A stretch of DNA of 64,000 bases from contig NZ_OY781884.1 of assembly GCF_963677155.1 (NCBI RefSeq), forward strand, positions 186,001-250,000, written 5' to 3'. Each line of letters begins with the position of its first letter. The stretch's first letter is position 1. The DNA comes from an uncultured Draconibacterium sp. (GTDB lineage: Bacteria; Bacteroidota; Bacteroidia; Bacteroidales; Prolixibacteraceae). The position numbers and the translations under genes were made by a program. The notes beneath the pieces are model-generated. The model was not told where the DNA came from and did not search any database. It saw only the letters and a list, made by a program, of their open reading frames with translations. Shown here in pieces: positions 58,906 to 64,000 of the stretch.

Positions 58906-60501
58906 TTAGTCAACTTGAGGACCAGCAGCAACCAATGCTTTACCTTCTTCGTTATCAGTATATTTCTCGAAGTTTTTGATAAAGCGACCACCAAGATCTT
59001 TCGCTTTTTCTTCCCATTCAGAAGCATTAGCATAAGTATCTCTAGGATCAAGAATACCAGTATCAACACCTGTTAATTCAGTAGGAATTTCAAGGTTGAA
59101 AATTGGCAGGTTTTTAGTTGGAGCTTTGTCGATTGAACCATCAAGAATAGCAGTAATGATACCACGAGTATCTTTAATTGAAATCCTTTTACCTGTTCCG
59201 TTCCATCCAGTGTTTACCAAATATGCCTCAGCACCGTGCTCTTCCATTTTCTTCACTAATTCCTCACCGTATTTAGTTGGGTGAAGTGAAAGGAAAGCAC
59301 CACCAAAACATGCAGAGAATGTTGGCTGTGGAGTTGTAACACCACGCTCAGTTCCTGCTAATTTTGCAGTAAATCCAGATAAGAAATAATATTTAGTTTG
59401 CTCTGGAGTCAGTTTTGAAACCGGAGGAGTAACACCAAATGCATCAGCAGTCAAGAAAATTACTTTTTTAGCATGACCAGCTTTTGATGGAACAGTAATG
59501 TTCTCGATGTGGTGAATTGGGTAAGAAACACGTGTATTTGCAGGACCTGAATTGAAATCAATTTTTCCATCAGCATCAAGAGTAACGTTTTCAAGAAGAG
59601 CGTTACGTTTGATAGCACCGTAAATTTCTGGTTCTGCATCTTTATCCAGATTAATTGTTTTTGCATAACAACCACCTTCGAAGTTAAATACACCTTCATC
59701 ATCCCAACCGTGCTCATCATCACCAATTAGCTGGCGGTTTGGATCTGTTGAAAGAGTTGTTTTACCAGTACCAGAAAGACCAAAGAAAATAGCAACATCA
59801 CCTTCTTTACCAACATTGGCAGAACAGTGCATTGCAGCCATACCTGCTTTTGGTAAATAGTAGTTCATCATTGCGAACATACCTTTTTTCATCTCTCCAC
59901 CGTACCAGCTACCACCGATAACCTGCATTTTTTCTTTCAGGTTAAAAACAGTGTATACCGGAGAGTTCATACCAAACTCTTCCCATCTGTCGTTTTGAGT
60001 TTTTGAACCATTCATTGCTACGAAATCAGGCTCACCGTAGTTTTCCAATTCTTCATCGGTTGGACGGATAAACATGTTTTTCACAAAGTGTGCTTGCCAT
60101 GCAACTTCCATGATGAAACGAATTTTCAAACGAGAATTTTCGTTAGCTCCAAGAAAAGTATCCATTACATACAATTTCTTTCCAGAAAGTTGTTTTGCAG
60201 TAATTTCTTTTAAATAATCCCAAGCTTCTTCTGAAACTTTTTTGTTATCGTTTGGAGATTCCGGAGTCGTCCACCAAATATCTTGTGAAGCTTCGTTATC
60301 TACCAAAAACTTATCTTTAGGAGAACGACCTGTGAATTCACCAGTCATCACATTAACAGCGCCAAGTTCTGATAACTGACCTTTTTCGAATCCTTCTAAA
60401 GCAGGATTCATTTCTTCTTCATAAAGTTTCTCGTATGAAGGGTTGTGGATAATTTCCTGTACGTCAACAATTCCGTACTTACTTAAATCTAAATTTGCCA
60501 T
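58906..60501 (-). CDS. pckA: Phosphoenolpyruvate carboxykinase (ATP)
   Basis: The 531-aa ATP-type PEPCK has the substrate-binding '[13 protein letters not shown]', the P-loop '[13 protein letters not shown]', the metal-binding '[20 protein letters not shown]' and '[12 protein letters not shown]'. It interconverts oxaloacetate and PEP. In fermenting Bacteroidota it typically runs toward oxaloacetate, saving energy on the way to succinate, and it works beside pyruvate kinase, encoded 3 kb away. It has a leader of about 50 bases with a -7 element and a strong terminator. Confidence 0.96.
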   Translation of the reverse strand: MANLDLSKYGIVDVQEIIHNPSYEKLYEEEMNPALEGFEKGQLSELGAVNVMTGEFTGRSPKDKFLVDNEASQDIWWTTPESPNDNKKVSEEAWDYLKEITAKQLSGKKLYVMDTFLGANENSRLKIRFIMEVAWQAHFVKNMFIRPTDEELENYGEPDFVAMNGSKTQNDRWEEFGMNSPVYTVFNLKEKMQVIGGSWYGGEMKKGMFAMMNYYLPKAGMAAMHCSANVGKEGDVAIFFGLSGTGKTTLSTDPNRQLIGDDEHGWDDEGVFNFEGGCYAKTINLDKDAEPEIYGAIKRNALLENVTLDADGKIDFNSGPANTRVSYPIHHIENITVPSKAGHAKKVIFLTADAFGVTPPVSKLTPEQTKYYFLSGFTAKLAGTERGVTTPQPTFSACFGGAFLSLHPTKYGEELVKKMEEHGAEAYLVNTGWNGTGKRISIKDTRGIITAILDGSIDKAPTKNLPIFNLEIPTELTGVDTGILDPRDTYANASEWEEKAKDLGGRFIKNFEKYTDNEEGKALVAAGPQVD

Positions 60502-60556
60502 AACTACCTAATAATTAACTTAATAATACAATTTTTCGTCTACTTAAATCGGGACA

Positions 60557-60564
60557 CAAAAATA
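60557..60564 (-). promoter_or_regulatory. -7 promoter element of pckA
   Basis: On the minus strand TATTTTTG, 55 bases upstream of the ATG, matches the Bacteroidota -7 consensus. No clear -33 TTG is seen. Confidence 0.5.
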
Positions 60565-60688
60565 TCATAATTTTCCAATCAGCAGGATTGATCTCCCCCA
60601 TTTCCCCTTTTTTTCACACCGATTAAACATTAGCTTAACAATCGATTTTTTTGCAAAAAAGAAGGTATTTTTGTCTTAATTTAGGCAT

Positions 60689-60726
60689 AAAAATAGCGTT
60701 ACAAGTAGAAATGTAACGCTATTTTT
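60689..60726 (-). terminator. Terminator of xerD
   Basis: AAAAATAGCGTTACA and TGTAACGCTATTTTT form a perfect 15-bp stem with an 8-base loop, 17 bases beyond the xerD stop. Confidence 0.85.
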
Positions 60727-60742
60727 TATATTAAAATGACCG

Positions 60743-61642
60743 TTATGATCTTGGATGAAACTGATGAATCGTCGACTTCAGATAATCCTTATCCAGATGC
60801 GTATAAATTTCAGTTGTTAATATCGATTCGTGCCCTAACATTTCCTGAACGGCCCGCAAGTCGGCTCCACCATTTATCAGGTGTGTTGCAAACGAGTGTC
60901 GGAATGTATGCGGGCTAATTTTCTTATCTAAATTAACTTTGGCGGCCAGATTTTTAATAATGGTGAAAATCATTACCCTGCTTAATTTTCTTCCGCGGCG
61001 GTTTAAAAACAGGATGTTTTCACTGTCTTTATTCACCCGCAAATTCTTTCTGTAATTCCCCAGATACTTATTAATCTCTTCAATTGCCCGTCCGCTAACC
61101 GGTACTAATCTCTCCTTGCCGGCTTTTCCTTCAATTTTTATAAATCCCTGCTCAAAAAACAGGTTGGTCATTTTCAGGTTTACCAACTCAGAGACGCGTA
61201 AACCACAACTATACAAAGTTTCCAACATGGCTTTGTTTCGTTGCCCCTCTGATTTTTTCAAATCGATGGCATTGATTAACATATCAATTTCTTCCATCGA
61301 TAATATATCAGGAAGTTTACGACCAATTTTTGGCGACTCAAGCAAAGCGGTCGGATCACTAGTGATCTTCTCTTCAATTAACAGATATTTATAGAATGAT
61401 TTTATGCCGGAGATGGTTCGTGCCTGAGTTCTTGGACTTACACCTTTATCATTTAACCATTCGACAAAACTTTTTAACTGACTCAGTGTTACCTTTTCCG
61501 GATTTACCCCTTTAAAACTTTTTTCAAAAAAATTCTCAAGCTTATTAATATCATTAATATATGCAGCTATCGAGTTCTGCGATAATGATTTTTCTAACCT
61601 CAAGTAATTTTCATATCCCTTTTTACATTCCTCCCATTTCAT
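60743..61642 (-). CDS. xerD: Site-specific tyrosine recombinase XerD
   Basis: The 299-aa recombinase has an N-terminal core-binding (SAM-like) domain ('YLRLEKSLSQNSIAAYINDI') and a catalytic domain with Arg in 'SCGLRVSEL', Lys in the 'IEGKAGKERLVPV' strand, 'HTFRHSFATHL', 'LGHESI' and the nucleophile Tyr in 'TTEIYTHLDKDYL'. It resolves chromosome dimers at dif with XerC. Length, the lack of extra domains and location beside aroQ argue for the housekeeping enzyme rather than an integrase of a mobile element. Confidence 0.92.
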   Translation of the reverse strand: MKWEECKKGYENYLRLEKSLSQNSIAAYINDINKLENFFEKSFKGVNPEKVTLSQLKSFVEWLNDKGVSPRTQARTISGIKSFYKYLLIEEKITSDPTALLESPKIGRKLPDILSMEEIDMLINAIDLKKSEGQRNKAMLETLYSCGLRVSELVNLKMTNLFFEQGFIKIEGKAGKERLVPVSGRAIEEINKYLGNYRKNLRVNKDSENILFLNRRGRKLSRVMIFTIIKNLAAKVNLDKKISPHTFRHSFATHLINGGADLRAVQEMLGHESILTTEIYTHLDKDYLKSTIHQFHPRS

Positions 61643-61649
61643 ATTTTTG
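61642..61649 (+). promoter_or_regulatory. Candidate -7 element for aroQ overlapping the xerD start
   Basis: TATTTTTG followed by C lies on the plus strand at the first base of divergent xerD, about 130 bases before aroQ. A transcript from here could also interfere with xerD. Confidence 0.4.
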
Positions 61650-61781
61650 CAAATTAAGGTTACTTTTATGTCTGTTTATATTGCACTACGCAAACTTTCC
61701 TAAGCAGTGAACTATTATAACAAAAAAATATTACGTTGCATTTTGAATAAAGTTACTATAAAATAAATTAAAATCGAAAAA

Positions 61782-62198
61782 ATGAAGCTCTTGATTATCA
61801 ATGGACCGAACTTAAACCTACTTGGGGTAAGGGAAAAGTCGATTTATGGAACAGAAAGTTTTAAAAGTTATTATGAACAGTTAAAACAGAATTTTGCCGA
61901 GCAGGAACTTACTTACTTCCAATCAAACGTTGAGGGCGAATTAATTAATAAATTACACGAACATGGGTTCACTTACGACGGGATAATTATAAACGCCGGT
62001 GCTTATACACATACATCGGTAGCTATACGCGATGCCATTGCAGGAATAAAAACACCTGTTGTTGAAGTACATATTTCAAATACGCTTACTCGCGAAGATT
62101 TCAGACATAAATCACTTATTGGCCCGGTATGTAAAGGATGCATTATGGGATTTGGTCTTGAATCGTACCGATTGGCAATTCAAAGTTTCGTAAATTGA
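61782..62198 (+). CDS. aroQ: Type II 3-dehydroquinate dehydratase
   Basis: The 138-aa dodecameric enzyme of the shikimate pathway removes water from 3-dehydroquinate. It shows 'IINGPNLNLLGVREKSIYG', where the loop Arg and catalytic Tyr lie, 'SNVEGELINKLHE', 'IINAGAYTHTSVAIRDAI' and 'VEVHISNTLTREDFRHKS' with the catalytic His. All family landmarks are present at full length. It lies divergently next to xerD and upstream of pyk on the same strand, separated from pyk by a palindrome. Confidence 0.95.
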   Translation: MKLLIINGPNLNLLGVREKSIYGTESFKSYYEQLKQNFAEQELTYFQSNVEGELINKLHEHGFTYDGIIINAGAYTHTSVAIRDAIAGIKTPVVEVHISNTLTREDFRHKSLIGPVCKGCIMGFGLESYRLAIQSFVN

Positions 62199-62218
62199 AA
62201 TTTAATCTATACTCTCTA

Positions 62219-62245
62219 TTAAATTTAATCGTTGATTAAATTTAA
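62219..62245. promoter_or_regulatory. Perfect 12-bp inverted repeat upstream of pyk
   Basis: TTAAATTTAATC and GATTAAATTTAA flank GTT. The AT-only stem lies 27 bases before the pyk -7 element and 20 bases after aroQ. It could be a repressor or activator operator, or part of a weak terminator. Confidence 0.55.
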
Positions 62246-62271
62246 TTTAACCGTTAAATCGGGTTTTATTG

Positions 62272-62279
62272 TACTTTTG
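62272..62279 (+). promoter_or_regulatory. -7 promoter element of pyk
   Basis: TACTTTTG followed by CGCC matches the Bacteroidota -7 motif, 21 bases before the ATG. Confidence 0.6.
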
Positions 62280-62300
62280 CGCCCTTAAAATTTAGAAATA

Positions 62301-63719
62301 ATGAGACAGACCAAAATTGTTGCAACGATATCAGATCAAAGATGTGATGTAGATTTTATACAATCACTTTATGATGCCGGGCTGAATGTTGCCCGTATTA
62401 ACACCGCCCATATTACTCCCGAAAGCGGGAAAGTTATGGTTGATAATATTCGCGCGGTTTCAGACAAAATTGCAATTCTTGTTGACACCAAAGGCCCAGA
62501 AATAAGAACATGTCAAACTCTTTCGGACACAGAAGTTAAGGAAGGAGAACTGGTTACACTTTCATACTCTACCGGAGTACTGGATAATGTACAAAACATT
62601 TGTGTAAACTACAAAGGTTTTGTAAACGACCTGAATGTTGGCAACAAAATTCTTGTGGACGACGGCGAAACTGAATTTGAAGTAGTTGAAAAACACATTC
62701 AATATTTATTGTGTAGAGTTTGTAACTCAGGCGTTATTAAAAAACGAAAAAGTATTAATGTACCCGGCGTAGAAATTAAATTACCATCGCTGACTGAACG
62801 CGACGTGGAATTTATTCGCTTTGCTGCTGAAAACGAACTCGATTTTATTGCGCACTCATTTGTACGCCATAAGGAAGATGTTAATGACGTTCAGAAAATT
62901 CTGGATGAACATAACAGCCCTATTAAGATTATTGCCAAAATTGAAAACATGGAGGGTGTTGACAATATTGACGAGATATTAGAATACGCTTATGGTATTA
63001 TGGTAGCACGTGGCGATCTGGGTATTGAACTTCCTGAATCGAAAATCCCATCGATTCAACGGAACCTGGTTCGTCGTGCAATATTGTTCCAAAAACCGGT
63101 TATTATTGCCACGCAAATGTTGCACACCATGATTGAGCACCCAAGACCAACACGTGCCGAGGTGAGCGATGTAGCAAGTGCTATCTACATGGGAACCGAT
63201 GCGATAATGTTAAGTGGCGAAACAGCTTACGGAAAGTATCCTGTTGAAGCCGTTAAAGCGATGGATAAAATTGCACAGGAGGTTGAACCGGACCGCGACC
63301 GTCGCGAACTGACTGTACCACTTAAATCAGATATTCCGGCTTATCTGGCACAATCGGCTATACGGGCTGCACGCGAATTAAAACCCGATGCAATTGTTAC
63401 ATCAACCACTACAGGAAAAACAGGACGCTACCTGTCATCACACCGTCCGTTTTACCCGGTTTTCGTAAAATGTCACTCGCAACGTGTGATGCGCCAACTG
63501 GCACTATCATTTGGAATTCATCCTTCGTTCCTTGAAGCAAAAAAGAACAAGATGAAAATCCAGAAAGCAGCCGTTCAGGAATTGGTTAATCAAGGAACAA
63601 TTAATATGGACGACCTGGTAATTTATGTAGGTGGACGTTTTGGCGAAGATGCAGGTGCATCATTCATCGAAATATCAACTGCCGACAGGTTATTCATGAA
63701 ACCAAAGGAATTAAGTTAA
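62301..63719 (+). CDS. pyk: Pyruvate kinase
   Basis: The 472-aa glycolytic enzyme converts PEP and ADP to pyruvate and ATP. It shows 'AGLNVARINTAH', 'LVDTKGPEIRT', the catalytic Lys/Glu region 'IKIIAKIENMEGVDNIDEI', 'MVARGDLGIELP' and 'TDAIMLSGETAYGKYPVEAV'. The B domain sits at about residues 70-155, and the C-terminal allosteric domain ends with an 'IEISTADRL' strand. The second residue set of the first motif reads NTAH rather than the usual NFSH. Its own promoter and a palindrome lie upstream, and a strong terminator follows. Confidence 0.95.
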   Translation: MRQTKIVATISDQRCDVDFIQSLYDAGLNVARINTAHITPESGKVMVDNIRAVSDKIAILVDTKGPEIRTCQTLSDTEVKEGELVTLSYSTGVLDNVQNICVNYKGFVNDLNVGNKILVDDGETEFEVVEKHIQYLLCRVCNSGVIKKRKSINVPGVEIKLPSLTERDVEFIRFAAENELDFIAHSFVRHKEDVNDVQKILDEHNSPIKIIAKIENMEGVDNIDEILEYAYGIMVARGDLGIELPESKIPSIQRNLVRRAILFQKPVIIATQMLHTMIEHPRPTRAEVSDVASAIYMGTDAIMLSGETAYGKYPVEAVKAMDKIAQEVEPDRDRRELTVPLKSDIPAYLAQSAIRAARELKPDAIVTSTTTGKTGRYLSSHRPFYPVFVKCHSQRVMRQLALSFGIHPSFLEAKKNKMKIQKAAVQELVNQGTINMDDLVIYVGGRFGEDAGASFIEISTADRLFMKPKELS

Positions 63720-63738
63720 CAACGATTTTACTCCATAA

Positions 63739-63780
63739 AAAAAGCCTTGCTTCTTTATAGAAACAAGGCTTTTTCTTTTT
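63739..63780. terminator. Bidirectional terminator after pyk
   Basis: AAAAAGCCTTG pairs with CAAGGCTTTTT around a 14-base loop, with T runs on both sides for the two convergent genes. Confidence 0.85.
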
Positions 63781-63791
63781 GTATGAATTCT

Positions 63792-64000
63792 TTATCGGAA
63801 GTCAATAACTTCTACGTCATCGTGGTTGGCAGCATTAAAAACAAATTCCGAATCATCAAAACCGGCATTTGTATCCATTTCTTTTACCAGAATTCCATAC
63901 AAGTTTCCATCGGTACTGTGCAGTGTTGCCGAGTGAATCATCATTTCAGCCTTATCAATAGCCACTTCAATCATGGTTACATCGTAAGTATCCGAATCAG
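63792..64000 (-). CDS. LolA-like outer-membrane lipoprotein carrier, C-terminal part
   Basis: The frame is open to the right edge of the window (no start seen; an internal ATG at 63974 is not the start). The last 69 residues include 'DKAEMMIHSATLHSTDGN', 'DDSEFVFNAANHDDVEVIDFR' and then the stop. The closing 'F.F....h..VEVID.R' pattern matches the C terminus of Bacteroidota LolA-family proteins, which ferry lipoproteins across the periplasm. Only the end is visible, so the assignment rests on this tail. Confidence 0.65.
   Translation of the reverse strand, partial: DSDTYDVTMIEVAIDKAEMMIHSATLHSTDGNLYGILVKEMDTNAGFDDSEFVFNAANHDDVEVIDFR

Noticed and set aside
60743-61642. Tyrosine recombinase considered as integrase of a mobile element
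   Set aside because: Length, domain order and core-gene surroundings (pckA, aroQ, pyk) fit the housekeeping XerD. No attachment-site duplication or tRNA is nearby.

Overview
This window (about 40% GC by eye) comes from a Bacteroidota chromosome, most likely a marine or anaerobic Marinilabiliales/Prolixibacteraceae-type organism. The evidence is the recurrent TAnnTTTG -7 promoter element, the lack of Shine-Dalgarno sequences, a short (286 aa) primary sigma factor, a Rho with a long Gln/Asn-rich insert, TonB-type barrels with a CarboxypepD_reg-like domain, FucP and Bacteroidota-type fermentation genes. No rRNA, tRNA, CRISPR array, insertion sequence or prophage was seen.

Layout. 0-7 kb: the end of a GT4 glycosyltransferase, ftsE, and a large periplasmic TPR protein directly followed by an outer-membrane beta-barrel. 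7-14 kb: gyrB, a LOG-family protein, an HtrA/Deg protease, the primary sigma factor and a cation:proton antiporter. 14-19 kb: a decayed sugar mutarotase beside fucP, a mannose-1-phosphate guanylyltransferase, and the ptb-buk pair. 19.5-25.5 kb: acs, an ADP-forming acyl-CoA ligase fused to a GNAT domain, and a sirtuin; together these look like an acetate-activation module with its own lysine-acylation control. 25.6-34 kb: a lipoprotein, a DUF6588-type protein, an FAD/Fe-S oxidoreductase, a methyltransferase and rho. 34.2-36.85 kb: a small accessory island holding a truncated outer-membrane gene, an orphan restriction-endonuclease-like gene, two unknown genes and two long imperfect palindromes that share end motifs. 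36.9-50 kb: a hydroxyisobutyrate-dehydrogenase-type gene, class I fumarase, a sialate O-acetylesterase remnant, a TonB-dependent receptor, PhzF, a methyltransferase, a Tat-exported aldo/keto reductase, a SulP transporter with a 21-bp tandem repeat behind it, a Gfo/Idh/MocA oxidoreductase and a cytidylate-kinase-like protein. 50-64 kb: a glycine-rich RRM protein, a Tat-exported glycosylasparaginase-type hydrolase, two tandem ClC proteins, an SDR epimerase, a FUSC protein, pckA, xerD, aroQ, pyk and the end of a LolA-like gene.

How the genes fit together. Central carbon genes (pckA, pyk, fumarase, acs, ptb-buk) sit with core information genes (gyrB, rpoD, rho, xerD) and envelope genes. Most genes are single transcription units bounded by clear hairpin terminators; the exceptions are ptb-buk, the two ClC genes and the TPR/barrel pair. 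Two gene remnants (mutarotase, acetylesterase) near an intact fucP suggest partial loss of host- or algal-glycan catabolism. The most interesting items are the acyl-CoA ligase/GNAT protein with an unusual active-site pattern, the cassette-like accessory island, the 21-bp repeat array, the channel-like ClC pair and the Rho insert.
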